Shown here piece by piece: positions 22,633 to 32,953 of a stretch of DNA of 64,000 nucleotides (its first letter is position 1; each line of letters opens with the position of its first letter). This DNA is from Daedaleopsis sinensis (lineage: Eukaryota > Basidiomycota > Agaricomycetes > Polyporales > Polyporaceae). A program made the position numbers and the translations under genes. A model generated the notes under the pieces. It worked only from the letters and a program-made list of their open reading frames with translations. It did not search any database and was not told the origin of the DNA. The stretch is taken from positions 4,960,001 through 5,024,000 of the forward strand of contig CM066300.1 of NCBI GenBank assembly GCA_033807695.1, read 5' to 3'.

Positions 22633-23979
22633 ATGCCGCACCCGTGCCGGTCCCGTGGCCGCGACGCTGAGAGAATGTCGCCCAGACTACAAACCATGTC
22701 CCAACTAGCGATTGGCACATATCCGACTAGAGCGGGAGCAGTATACCGGTACGCGCAATTTTCCGTCGACGCTTTGGTTACTCACCACCGTCGCTTTCAC
22801 AGAGTCTCGCTGGAAATCATGATAGCTATTCTTGAAGAGCTCGGGATAGAAGACATACTCGCTTGTCGAGGTACCTGCCATCGCATGTTCAGGGCGTCGG
22901 TCGCCACACTACGCCACTACCTCAAAACGATGCTCTGCCCATTCGTCGACAACGTGGACGCTTTCTGTAACCATCTGGACCTCTATCGCTCCATCATCGG
23001 AGGGCTTTTCGCGATGGCGTTTTTTCTGCGCGACAAAACGTTCCCTCTGGATCTCCTCGAAATATACGCGCCCGACCAGATGTACCCGGACCTCGTCGAT
23101 GCAATTGCAGGGGATTTGCGGGGCACGCTCGCGTACCTGAGCGTAACCGGAATGGACGGCACGTATACAGGACGCGATGTCCTCGAATGCACCCACTTTC
23201 GCCTCGACAACGGCCGCTCGATCGTCGTGTACCAGTCGTCGGATTGGACCGCTACATCTCCCATCACGCGTTCACCGTGCACCGCTCTCATCAACTACGT
23301 CTCTCCGTCGTCCTTCGGGTGCGCATACCCCGAATTGACCTTCAAAAAGCGGGCGCTGCTCGCAGACCATGCGCTCTTTCAGCCCCTCCCACTCGACCAC
23401 CGCATCATGAATACACTCACCGATAACGGTTTCGACATCTCCTGGTCCCCCCTTCGTTTCGTCGTCGCCGACGGTGGGAGGGTATGGGCGGACGAGGACG
23501 ATCCGAACGACCGGACCCTTCTGCCGACCATAGGAGATATCCTCTTCGTCCGGTGCGGAGATCACCCGTCCACCCCAGCCAACCCTCTCCGTCCTGCATG
23601 GGGGACACCAGCCGCATGGGAGAGATTCAGCTGGCCCTTCCCGCGACCTACGCGCCAGTGTTTCGCTCACAAACAGATGTGCCCCAAGCAGATTCGGTAC
23701 TTCGGCGACCGTATTTGGCTTATGGATTTCTTCGACCCCCTTTCTGTCGACCGCGCATTCCTCCAAAGCCACTATCGGGTTCCCTACGGCACTGTCGTTG
23801 CGTGGAAGCTATGGAGCTCATTTCGGTGCAAAATGGGCTCGAAGTGTGCCCAGATCATCCCGGAGCGCCTATTTCTACATAACGGGTTTGTTGTCCTCCC
23901 TGCGTTACCCGGTACCAATATCCTCGACCGCCGCCAGTCTCACGAGCATCCTCCTATATACCTGTATCATCTTGGGTAG
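22633..23979 (+). CDS. F-box plus degenerate nucleotidyltransferase-like protein, copy 3
   Basis: Single exon of 448 aa. The ATG at 22633 opens the frame; MSPRL at 22675 or MSQLAIG shortly after may be the true start. The F-box is clear (VSLEIMIAILEELGIEDIL, CRGTCHRMF). The nucleotidyltransferase-like block has lost its motif: Gly-Gly-Leu (SIIGGLFAMAFFLRD) and LLEIYAPDQMY in place of Gly-Ser and Asp-Leu-Asp. Downstream are the shared blocks TALINYVSPSSFGCAYP, MCPKQIRYFGDRIWLMDF and a Cys pair in SFRCKMGSKC. It is on the opposite strand to the other three family members. Role unknown; an adaptor for a ubiquitin ligase is inferred from the F-box only. Confidence 0.72.
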   Translation: MPHPCRSRGRDAERMSPRLQTMSQLAIGTYPTRAGAVYRYAQFSVDALVTHHRRFHRVSLEIMIAILEELGIEDILACRGTCHRMFRASVATLRHYLKTMLCPFVDNVDAFCNHLDLYRSIIGGLFAMAFFLRDKTFPLDLLEIYAPDQMYPDLVDAIAGDLRGTLAYLSVTGMDGTYTGRDVLECTHFRLDNGRSIVVYQSSDWTATSPITRSPCTALINYVSPSSFGCAYPELTFKKRALLADHALFQPLPLDHRIMNTLTDNGFDISWSPLRFVVADGGRVWADEDDPNDRTLLPTIGDILFVRCGDHPSTPANPLRPAWGTPAAWERFSWPFPRPTRQCFAHKQMCPKQIRYFGDRIWLMDFFDPLSVDRAFLQSHYRVPYGTVVAWKLWSSFRCKMGSKCAQIIPERLFLHNGFVVLPALPGTNILDRRQSHEHPPIYLYHLG

Positions 23980-24642
23980 TTTTTAACGTGTCGCTATCTC
24001 ACAAACCCGAAGTCATATGCTGACAACATCGTTGTGTTATGATCGCTCCGAATGTAATGCCGAACCTGATCTCCTCTACCTATTCCGCATTAAGTTTACA
24101 TAGAGGGCTTAGCCTTCAGTCGGGAAATGCACACCCGCGGGCTCGAGCAGTGTGCGTGCGAGGAGGGGCGGTCGACTAGGGATGGCTAGGGTGTCGCGGC
24201 GGAGAACACCAAGGCACTGGAGCACGACCGACAGCGTCAGAGGATGATCCGGAATGCGAGCACCATACTACGATCTCTCCGCCGCGAGACACGTGTACAT
24301 GCCGCGAGAGTCGCCGACCGCAATACATCCTCCTGCTCATCGCCGACCGAGACAACTGGAATCACAATTCTACACACTTCGAGACGGTGATCGACAACAG
24401 GACATGTATTCGTGAAACAAGCAAGCGAACTACAAACGAGCAAGCGAACCACGACCGTAGCAACTAAGGGATAAGAGAGTCTCGCAAAAATTCACAGCGA
24501 CATTGCGATACCGGGGCTACACGTCACATGCAAGATACGTATTCAAGTGCATTTTTTATTCTGGGATATCGACCAAGTTATCATGCTTCTCTGTAGCCAG
24601 AAATCAGCTCAAGCGACATAGGACGACAACGTCGGCACAGAC
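23980..24642. other. Intergenic stretch
   Basis: 3' flanks of two convergent F-box genes. No supported gene or structured element seen. Confidence 0.4.
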
Positions 24643-25704
24643 CTAAACGGACATCGCGCGACGTCTCCCGATGTCAGAGGTTCTCTCGCGAGGTGGGTCG
24701 ATTCGCGCTGCGAACGACAGTGGAAAAGGACAGGGAAGGGTCAACACGGGGGTAGAGATAATCCACTTGTGGAGGAGCTCGTCGAAGTCGGCGCATTTCG
24801 CCGCACACTCGAACGACGACAAGAGCCGCCACATAACCATCGGTCCGAAAGGCGGGACACCATAGAACCTCCCACGCGCAACATCCGGTCCCAGCGGGTC
24901 CATCAGCGCAACCATTGAGCCACCGTCACCGAAAAACCTTGCCTGGTGCGGACAGACCCATTCGCTCCGATAGCACGGCATGACGGAGTTGCTTTCCCCG
25001 TCGTAGTCGATCCCTTCCGAGTTGCCATGGAAGCCGGGCCAAGCTCCTGCACTGACGGCGAACCCGAACCTACCCGCAAGCAGCGTCTCCATTACGACGT
25101 GGTCCGCGTCGGAGAAGTGCTCCAAACGATGGTCGCACAATAGAGCCCGCCGATCGAGAGTAAGACGGGGATAGGCGCAACCGAACGAGTGCTCCGTAAC
25201 AAAGTTCATCAGCGCGGACGAACCGCCCAGAACGATGCCGGAGAGCGGAGAGATCGTACAGGAACGGTAGACGATGATGTGAAGGCCGTTAACAAGTTGA
25301 ATGGAGGCGAAAGCGCTAATATCGCGTTGCGCCATGAACGTACGCGTGATATTGCCAACGTGGATATGGGCGATCGCCTTGGAGTTCGAGGGACAGCGAC
25401 GCAAACCCTCGACGAAGGGCACGTACATGCGACTTGCCATGTAAATTTGCAGAACATTGCAGCGGAGCCCGACGTCGCGCAGGAGGAAGGCGACAGCCGT
25501 GATGCCGCCGATGGCCCCCCGAAAGCGAGACAGAATAGAGAGTAGTGCACCCGGCTGGGGGACAAAGCGTAGCAAGAGCCGAGTCAGCGTTCTTCGCAGG
25601 GACCGCGTAGCGTGCGCGTATGTCGCCCTGCACGTTGCCTGCCACTGTTGAATGGCTACGATGTCCAGAAGATCGGTGAACATGTCGATCAGCTCAACGT
25701 GCAT
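24643..25704 (-). CDS. F-box plus degenerate nucleotidyltransferase-like protein, copy 4
   Basis: Open frame ending at 24643; the first in-frame ATG is at 25704 (MHVELIDMFTDLLDIV). The frame is open for another 25 codons upstream without an ATG, so a small first exon may exist. F-box-like segment at the N-terminus (LDIVAIQQWQATCRATY). The nucleotidyltransferase-like site is lost (AIGGITAVAFLLRD, NVLQIYMASRMY). Shared blocks: SALMNFVTEHSFGCAYP, WVCPHQARFFGDGGS, PFGPMVMWRLLSSFEC. About 350 aa, close to copies 2 and 3. Same strand as the Helitron gene that follows upstream of it. Function unknown. Confidence 0.7.
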   Translation of the reverse strand: MHVELIDMFTDLLDIVAIQQWQATCRATYAHATRSLRRTLTRLLLRFVPQPGALLSILSRFRGAIGGITAVAFLLRDVGLRCNVLQIYMASRMYVPFVEGLRRCPSNSKAIAHIHVGNITRTFMAQRDISAFASIQLVNGLHIIVYRSCTISPLSGIVLGGSSALMNFVTEHSFGCAYPRLTLDRRALLCDHRLEHFSDADHVVMETLLAGRFGFAVSAGAWPGFHGNSEGIDYDGESNSVMPCYRSEWVCPHQARFFGDGGSMVALMDPLGPDVARGRFYGVPPFGPMVMWRLLSSFECAAKCADFDELLHKWIISTPVLTLPCPFPLSFAARIDPPRERTSDIGRRRAMSV

Positions 25705-26266
25705 CCTAAGAGTATCGCACACCGTTCGGATGAGCAAAGTCGGAGTAGCAGCCGACAAGCGTCGAAAACTACCGCACACACCTCAGCACGTGACGTCCAG
25801 ACGAAGGCGGGCGGGCCTCTTCGCAGTATTTCCGGCCGTCGGCGTCCATTGCGGAATCCCTGAACAAATTGCAAGGTCAGCCCAGAGAGCCAAGGGAAAT
25901 GTACGACGGGGGCGGACTACGAGACATACTTGCTGTCGGTGAACGGGATCGAGGACCAGCGGCGCGACTCACTTCGGCCCTACCCGACCGTTTTATGGCA
26001 CACGGACCCCGAGGAGACCGGACACCGATTTTCCTTCGAAGGTCCCACGGTTCAATATTCGATAACGGCCACGCTTGTTCCACGTCGACAGCGATTTGAC
26101 ACGAGTCTGGACCACTCAGGGCCTTCCCTCCGAATTGCTATGCCGCACAATCGTGGCGAGCATCGTAATAGACGCAGCCGGTGACTCGAAAAGAACTTTC
26201 CCGCGAGCGCCAGACCACGTACGGATGCCGTTCCCATCTCCGTAGATAAGATCTACGGCGGAACAT
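25705..26266. other. Spacer 3' of the Helitron gene
   Basis: No gene. Expected to contain the 3' end of the Helitron (hairpin then CTRR on the minus strand); a hairpin is present at 26240-26258 but I see no CTRR at the right distance. Confidence 0.4.
26240..26258 (-). repeat. Perfect 8-bp stem hairpin just after the Helitron stop codon
   Basis: CCGTAGAT at 26240-26247 and ATCTACGG at 26251-26258 with loop AAG, starting 8 bp beyond the Rep-helicase stop. It could be a 3' RNA structure or a relic of the Helitron 3' terminal hairpin. Confidence 0.7.
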
Positions 26267-29200
26267 CTACAAAATACGCATCGGGTTAGATGCAATCTCA
26301 TGCTTGGAAGCTTTATTCAGACCTTCCAAGCGTGCGAGCTCCGTCCGTAGTTCTTCAGAGAGACGCATGTGCAACTTGGCAGGCGCAAACGTCCGCAAAA
26401 GCGAAAGGCCTTCGAAGCTTCGGACGCGGGACAGCATGACGTATACACCCTGCAGGCTGCGCGCGGACGCGAGGTCGACAATCGCGCTATCCAGCGAACG
26501 ACCCTGCGCCTTGTAATCAGTGAAACAGTAAGCAGGGAGGAGGGGAAGTTGCACGCGTGTCACGCGGACTACCTCGGCCAGCGAGTCCCCGCGAGCGGGA
26601 GTTCGCAACCACTTGAACTTTGTCGACACAGGGAAGATCGGAACGATGTCAGACTCGGTGCCTTCAACGAGAACACCGGAACCCGGGATATGCACGTAAA
26701 CAACAACCGGGACCCGGGCACCGTCCATGTCCTCGAAACGAATGTCGCGGACCGTTCCTATGGCCCCGTTAACGACATGATTAGCAAACGCCAGATTTTC
26801 CTGGACCATGACCCTCATACCCGGGAAGAGTGCAAGCCTGGGGTACGCGTCGCGCGTATCCTTAGCCCTGAGATTCCAAAGACGGTACCTGTCCGCGGGA
26901 TCAGCACGTTCGCCGTAGACAAAATCGTTCGAGAAGTATGACTTCACTTCGGCCCCAATGCTCGCGGCATGCTTTCTAAGAAGTAGCTCGTTGATGGCGT
27001 CTCGCGTCACCTTCAGTCCTACGATAACTGGAGCGTGATTGAAGGCGGTCCTGGCAGGTTGTTCGACTAGGATGTTACGGGCCATGAGTCGCGTGTGCAG
27101 GCTCGAATAATCATCGATCCCCTGGTCATGTAGAGCCTTTTCACAAGCGCCGACGCGCACCCGATCGAGAAGTCGTGCGTAGGCGCCATCGCCCCGCTGA
27201 CGCACGTTCTTCTTGAGCAGGACGACAGACCGTACAAGACGCCACAGAAAGACACCCTTCAACGCGGACACGCCCCGTCCAGTCTGATGCAGCGCATTGT
27301 GCAGGTGAGGCTGCGACACCAGAGCATGCTTGTATAGTGCCGGTACTTTGACCGGGCGCAGCTGACCGAAATCCCCGGTGAATATAACGTTCACGCCACC
27401 GAACGGCTGATCCTCAGCACTGCCCGTCAGTCCTTTTGCACGCTGCATACGGGTGGATATCTCGAACAGCGTTGGTGCACCTATCATCGAAACCTCGTCC
27501 AGTATCAGGTACTTCACGCCTTTCCATGTGCGTATCAGCTCCCGCACGTCCTTCGGAAGCTTCTGGGGCATCATGAGCAGAGAGTGTATCGTGTATCCCC
27601 CGACCAGAATCGCCGCCGCACCAGTCGGCGCAGATACCAACACCTCGCTCCTCCTCTGAAGGAGATCGAAGAGGTAGAGGATGGCATTAACTACGTGAGA
27701 CTTACCAGTGCCTCCTACTCCTCCCAGATACGTCAACAGCTGCTCGCCCCCGAAGCACACATGTCTCGCGACCATCTCGAACCCGCGCCTCTGCTCTTCG
27801 TTGTCTTCCAAACCGAACTCATCGGCAACACGGCGAACAATAGCCTCCATGTCCGCCTGCGCACTGGCGGAAGCTGAACTATATGTCCTCTGTCCCCTAT
27901 TGCCCAGGACTGCGACATCGACCCGAGGCAAACACCCCGTGTTCACCCGTCGACGCTTTACCGGCGATGCTCCGTCTGGAAGAGACGTAGGTCGACGCTT
28001 TTGCTTCAACCGTGCCATTGTCTTCCCGTGGTCTCCAATGGCTTCGCGCTCGTAACTCGTGGCAACAGAGGCACTGCCAAAGTACTCCCGCGGACCATGG
28101 ACCCCAGGTGCGACAGCAAAGGCTCTCTCCAGTGCCACACGCGCCGAGACAGAAATGAGGCGATCTAACCTACACAGTAAATTCTCTTCCGGTACCTCGT
28201 CCAGTTGCAACCCTAACAGCTGTTCGTCGATGTCCCATGAACTCGGATCGTCCCGCGCCTGCGCTGCGTTCTCGTTCCTGTCCGAACTCCACGAATCGCG
28301 AGCTACTCGATCCCGGGCCGCCCGTCGTTCCGACGTCGCTCGATCCCGCGCGTCCTTGCACTCGTTCAGTACGTTCATGTTTTTTATAATGCTTAAATGT
28401 TCACCAGGGATACCGCCAGCCTGTCGTCTGTACGCCTCGCACCACCCTTCGTCTTGTCCCTTCATATCCCCGGGTGTCCTCCAAGGTCGAAACAGCAGCA
28501 AGACCGTCCTGGCCCACGCCTCGCGCTCTGACTCCGTACCATCCTCACGGGCCACACGATCCCCCAGGAGTACAGGAACAACCCAAACAACACGTTTCCG
28601 CACAATATGAGTGCTGCGGTGAGGATGGTCTTCACCGAATTCACCGCGCATCTGCGCAGGCCGTCCCAAGCGAATCTCGCCGGCGTCCTCCGAGTCGGAA
28701 CGACGTCTGATGCGTCCTGCATCCCCCTGCTTGGAGATCTTCTCAGTGAGACCCACAAACTCGTAAAGACACATGGAATTGAAAGGCTCGCTCCTCGGGC
28801 GGAACATGTAGTCCTGACGTTGCGAAGTAGCAGATATCGCACCGTTCGAGAGAGTGAGCGTTACCATCTCACCGGCATCGTCATCGTCCTCGGGTGCTGA
28901 TGGATCGACAGCTTCTGACGATTGTTCTAGCATCTCCACATCCGAACGCGCGTTACTGCTAGACTGTCCCTCCACGCCGGCAGTGTCCGCCTGTTGTTCG
29001 CCTCCCAAGGATACAGCCGGTAAGTCTCCCCTCGCCTCCTCAGGAGACCAGAAAGATTGCACATAACGCTCAAACGAGCCAAGGTGAAGGATCCGGAAGC
29101 GATGACTAGAATAATGGTCCCCTCCGCCGACCAGATAACTCATCACCTGCTGCTGTGAGATCTCGGTACGGCTCAGCATGCTGTTCACCACGACCGTGAA

Positions 29201-32044
29201 CGCACTTCGATCCTGCACCTCCGAATGCTCAACCGCGTCTCCGTAACGCATGTTGGTGCGGTCGATAGCGTAGAGCAGCGCCGCCAGGCCCAAATGAGAA
29301 GGGATCGGAGCCTTCGTGATGTAGTCGGTAATGTAATATATCAACGCCTTCGCTCCCTCGCCCGAACCTATATGTTTGATATCCATATTGCATTTCATCA
29401 AGAAGACTATCAGATCATTGTAGTTGGCTATCATCGGATGGAGACGACGCAGTAATATAGACCCAGTAGCGTCGTCTATCGTTGTCTCCGCCCGCGTCGT
29501 GCCGTCCATACGCATGCGACAATTCGCATCCACCCTGGGCTCGGAAGGGCGGAGATACTTCCAGCACGTCTCTGCGTGCTCGTGCCAGTTGTAACGCTCT
29601 ACCAGATCATTCACGTGCGCCCTGTACCGCAGAGCGAACACGTCCGGAGAAAACCAGTTGGACCGCGGCCCAGACATGGTTCCCGGGTGCGCAAGGCGTT
29701 CATCCTCAGTCATTCGAGGTCGACGCCAGTCCTCTCCCTCACCGCGAACCTGCACAGAATCCGTGCCCATGAACTCGCACTTGATGGTTTCCTCCAGCCA
29801 CGCAAACATGTCCATCTTGTACTGTTCAGACTCGGACATATTCGTCCGCATCTCCTGCGGTGAGGGATGACCTTGTATCCATATAAGCATGTGACAATGC
29901 AAGGTCCCCCTCGACTGACACTCAACCGTTCCATAGTAAGCTGAGCACGTCCCCAGCAAACCCCGTTCTTTCCGTCCGTACCGAAGCACCACGTCCACGA
30001 ACCAAGAAATCATCGTGTGGAAAAAGCGCGCGCATGCACCAGGATTTCGAGCAACCAACAACCGTCTTCTCCACTCGTCCAGCGGCGTACCGGATTCCGC
30101 ATCTTCCAGGACGATGTCGTCGCCTGCTAGTAGCCGGACAAGCGGATGATGCACGTCTGAGGGGTTCAGCGTTATAAAGAACGCAGGCGTGCCATGGAAA
30201 TGCACAAGAGAGCGGATCTCATTGCGAAGGCGCAGACGATATCCCGTCGTACCAGGGAGATCATGGAGAACAGCGCCGACCCGACCGAGCAGCCTCAAAA
30301 TACCGCGCTCATCGTCCGACTGCGCCTCGTACGCTGGGTTCGCGTTGAAGCGAACCATCATCCGCTCCAACAGCTGCTTGTCCACTGCCATAAGGCGGCT
30401 CACGATCTCATGCTGTTGAGAAACCTTGACTCTAAACCTCACCGAATCACAGACGCGCTTCTTCTGAAGTATATTGAAACAGACGAAAGCGAAATCAGCA
30501 TCGCGTTCGAAACGTCTATCGTGCAGCTCCAGCAGATAGCGCACTTGTTCCTCCATACTTATGGGCACCGACCGATCTGGGTGGTGGAACCCACCGATAC
30601 CCCACGGATCGAGGTGGGGAAACAACCAGGTGAGCAAGCTCGGCTCTTGGAAATCCGGAACAAAACGCTCTCCTGCCTGCGACTGCACGAATCTACCATT
30701 TTTAAGACAATGATGCAGAGCTCTCAGCTTCATGTCACGGTACGCCACGGACGAGTCGTCTCCAGACGTATACCCGACATTCTCCATTAGAAGCTCGGAC
30801 CCTGACGGAGGAGGCGCATCCACCACGTTCCGCGTCGTGTAGTCAGATGCAGCCTCGTCCGTCGCCCCCCCGTCATCGATGAAGCCAATCTCGATCGCGC
30901 AGGGAACTCCGACTCCGCGGGCCTTGTCCTCCTCCCCCAACAGCAAGTCACAGTTACGGGCACTGAAACCATGAAATCTCGAGTCGCACATGTAATGCGC
31001 ATTCCCGGCTACCAGAAATTCGACGATCGTCCTGACGACAGACGGCCGAACCAGCACCGGACTCAACTTCCGGATATTGTCCCTGGTGGGCGGAACTCTC
31101 CCGACAAAAACGGCGCAGGCGGTATCTCTGACAACCGAGGGGGGAGGGGGGAGCACAGCATTGAGGTGTGTGGAGTCCTGGGGCATCACAAGCACGTTGC
31201 CCTTGAGGAACCGCTGCTCCGCGATGGAATCCTCTGGGCCCGAAGCAACGACGCCAGGTGCACACGCCTGCTTGCGTAACTCGCTGAACCGGTAAGTGAT
31301 ACGACTGGCCCTCGCCCTCGCCACGAGCAAACGATCGAACGGGGAGCTCCGCTCGAAGGCACCCTTCACGGCCTCCGGGAGCGAGTCGTGCCCGTAGTAC
31401 AACCAATTCGCGAGCGACAGCTTCGGCATACGCCCTTTTTGTACGAGCTCTCTGTCACAAACTCGACACAAAGAGAGCGGTGCAAGGCTCCAGCAATCTC
31501 CCATGCCGCCGGGGTCTAGCAACGCTCTCTTATACAGAGTCAAATCATACGTACGGGGTAGCACAGCCTCGGGGAGGCTGTTGTTACGCAAGAGCGTAAG
31601 GTCGAATTCTTTTGTGTCGACCAACCGCAACGATGCACGCTCCGTTCTGCGAGCGCACGCTGCACATACACTAAACCGAAATGTGTCAGTCCTCATCTTC
31701 GCTTCCCACTCACCGATGATGGTTTTCTTCAAGGCGTCGTCGGCGACTTGCATGAACGACCGATCGAGACCATCCTCTCCCGTCGCCCATATCTGACGTT
31801 GCCGCGTCACATACTCGACGCGGCGGACCTCCTTGAGCGGGGTGAAGACGATGATCGACGAACAGCATGTCGAGGAACATTCGTGCCCCAAAAGCTTCCG
31901 ACGGAGCGTCGAGACACTGTCTCTAGCGGCAACTCGAACGTCATGCTTCCGCGCGAGTTCACGCAGGTCACCGGACCGCCACAGACTATACACGCCGAAA
32001 ACGCGAACAATGCAACAATTCACCAGCAAAGTATCGCAATCCAT
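26267..32044 (-). CDS. Helitron Rep-helicase (HUH endonuclease plus PIF1-type helicase)
   Basis: A single uninterrupted exon of about 1,925 aa from the first in-frame ATG at 32044 (MDCDTLLVNCC). The frame is open 44 codons further up but without an ATG. Domains in order: an N-terminal region with Cys pairs (CSSTCCSS, VCAACARR, LCRVCDRE); the Helitron-like N-terminal domain; the Rep HUH motif RGTLHCHMLIW near 29900; the two-tyrosine motif YYITDYITK near 29330; and a C-terminal PIF1/RecD-like helicase with Walker A GGVGGTGKS near 27710, Walker B LILDEVSM near 27490 and late motifs YCFTDYKAQGRS and VYVMLSRVRSFEGL. Helitrons move by rolling-circle-like peel-and-paste replication, nicking with the HUH/Tyr site. 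All catalytic motifs are present and there is no stop, so this copy may be autonomous. Confidence 0.92.
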   Translation of the reverse strand: MDCDTLLVNCCIVRVFGVYSLWRSGDLRELARKHDVRVAARDSVSTLRRKLLGHECSSTCCSSIIVFTPLKEVRRVEYVTRQRQIWATGEDGLDRSFMQVADDALKKTIIGEWEAKMRTDTFRFSVCAACARRTERASLRLVDTKEFDLTLLRNNSLPEAVLPRTYDLTLYKRALLDPGGMGDCWSLAPLSLCRVCDRELVQKGRMPKLSLANWLYYGHDSLPEAVKGAFERSSPFDRLLVARARASRITYRFSELRKQACAPGVVASGPEDSIAEQRFLKGNVLVMPQDSTHLNAVLPPPPSVVRDTACAVFVGRVPPTRDNIRKLSPVLVRPSVVRTIVEFLVAGNAHYMCDSRFHGFSARNCDLLLGEEDKARGVGVPCAIEIGFIDDGGATDEAASDYTTRNVVDAPPPSGSELLMENVGYTSGDDSSVAYRDMKLRALHHCLKNGRFVQSQAGERFVPDFQEPSLLTWLFPHLDPWGIGGFHHPDRSVPISMEEQVRYLLELHDRRFERDADFAFVCFNILQKKRVCDSVRFRVKVSQQHEIVSRLMAVDKQLLERMMVRFNANPAYEAQSDDERGILRLLGRVGAVLHDLPGTTGYRLRLRNEIRSLVHFHGTPAFFITLNPSDVHHPLVRLLAGDDIVLEDAESGTPLDEWRRRLLVARNPGACARFFHTMISWFVDVVLRYGRKERGLLGTCSAYYGTVECQSRGTLHCHMLIWIQGHPSPQEMRTNMSESEQYKMDMFAWLEETIKCEFMGTDSVQVRGEGEDWRRPRMTEDERLAHPGTMSGPRSNWFSPDVFALRYRAHVNDLVERYNWHEHAETCWKYLRPSEPRVDANCRMRMDGTTRAETTIDDATGSILLRRLHPMIANYNDLIVFLMKCNMDIKHIGSGEGAKALIYYITDYITKAPIPSHLGLAALLYAIDRTNMRYGDAVEHSEVQDRSAFTVVVNSMLSRTEISQQQVMSYLVGGGDHYSSHRFRILHLGSFERYVQSFWSPEEARGDLPAVSLGGEQQADTAGVEGQSSSNARSDVEMLEQSSEAVDPSAPEDDDDAGEMVTLTLSNGAISATSQRQDYMFRPRSEPFNSMCLYEFVGLTEKISKQGDAGRIRRRSDSEDAGEIRLGRPAQMRGEFGEDHPHRSTHIVRKRVVWVVPVLLGDRVAREDGTESEREAWARTVLLLFRPWRTPGDMKGQDEGWCEAYRRQAGGIPGEHLSIIKNMNVLNECKDARDRATSERRAARDRVARDSWSSDRNENAAQARDDPSSWDIDEQLLGLQLDEVPEENLLCRLDRLISVSARVALERAFAVAPGVHGPREYFGSASVATSYEREAIGDHGKTMARLKQKRRPTSLPDGASPVKRRRVNTGCLPRVDVAVLGNRGQRTYSSASASAQADMEAIVRRVADEFGLEDNEEQRRGFEMVARHVCFGGEQLLTYLGGVGGTGKSHVVNAILYLFDLLQRRSEVLVSAPTGAAAILVGGYTIHSLLMMPQKLPKDVRELIRTWKGVKYLILDEVSMIGAPTLFEISTRMQRAKGLTGSAEDQPFGGVNVIFTGDFGQLRPVKVPALYKHALVSQPHLHNALHQTGRGVSALKGVFLWRLVRSVVLLKKNVRQRGDGAYARLLDRVRVGACEKALHDQGIDDYSSLHTRLMARNILVEQPARTAFNHAPVIVGLKVTRDAINELLLRKHAASIGAEVKSYFSNDFVYGERADPADRYRLWNLRAKDTRDAYPRLALFPGMRVMVQENLAFANHVVNGAIGTVRDIRFEDMDGARVPVVVYVHIPGSGVLVEGTESDIVPIFPVSTKFKWLRTPARGDSLAEVVRVTRVQLPLLPAYCFTDYKAQGRSLDSAIVDLASARSLQGVYVMLSRVRSFEGLSLLRTFAPAKLHMRLSEELRTELARLEGLNKASKHEIASNPMRIL

Positions 32045-32953
32045 CGACAACAATGACGGCAGAGCATCGCAGAGTTCGTTTCGTTCTACAGCGAGGACCA
32101 CCTTCGAAAAGGCATGCGTGAAGTCCAATTCGAACTGGCTCTCGTCGCATAGACGGAGCTCCTTGGCTCCAGCCACGGACAGGTCAACCCGCGCTACCGC
32201 AGACAGGAATCAGCACGCATCATTACACCTTTTGTGGAGTTATACACACCATACACGGGGTCGTCCACGCCGGGGCGGGGTTCCGATAGTACTCGGAATG
32301 CATCTGAAGTCAACGCACAGTCAGTCGACGATCGCGCTGTCACCAGAGTGCAAATAGCATACCGGCGACGCCCCCGCTCTCGACCACATACGACATGGAC
32401 TCGAGTATACGGGATGCATATCCATCTGAAGAGAAAGTAAGCAATGAGACTAGATCTCGGAACAGCAGACGAACCATTGGGTGTTCCATCCCCGCCACCA
32501 TTCTGTGTATACGGGACGTTCGTCGACATATTGTTCACAGCAGCGCTGCGTATGTGATGGGTGGGATCGCTCCTTCTCCCGAGAGGCCGGCTGCACCAGC
32601 TTTATTAGCCTGGTCGCCGCTATACACGCCCGTCAGCCCAGCGTGCCACGTCACACAGGACACACGACTCACAGGGAAGAGCTGAACACAGCCATAGATC
32701 CACATCTCCCGGACCTTTCCGCGGTGCCTTCTCGAACCACGAGTCATACTGGACGCGGCGCAGTGACTCGATATTACAGACTGTATCCACGATCGCTTTT
32801 CGAGTGCATCGCTTCGACACGCCATTCGGCCGGTCCATCAGACCACACGGCGGTCAGCCAGCGAAGAGCATACGTGGAACACGGAGAGGCGGGGGACCGC
32901 CTGGTTATAAGCCGCACCGCTGTCGAGAGAGGAGAACAACCACATCCCACGAC
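32045..32953. other. Divergent spacer between the Helitron gene and the RNR gene
   Basis: About 900 bp. A long plus-strand frame crosses it and continues over the RNR exons in another frame, but its protein is Arg/His/Pro-rich and not believable. No other gene seen. Confidence 0.5.

Larger units (their letters stand above)
26240..32300 (-). mobile_element. Helitron, approximate extent
   Basis: Defined only by its Rep-helicase gene; both ends are approximate. The 5' TC end should lie above 32044 on the minus strand and the 3' hairpin plus CTRR below 26267. Neither terminus was proved. Neighbouring genes (F-box copy 4, the RNR small subunit) could be outside or captured within it. Confidence 0.5.

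Noticed and set aside
26304..31796. Many plus-strand frames opposite the Helitron gene
   Set aside because: All are shadows of a single long coding frame with high GC third positions.
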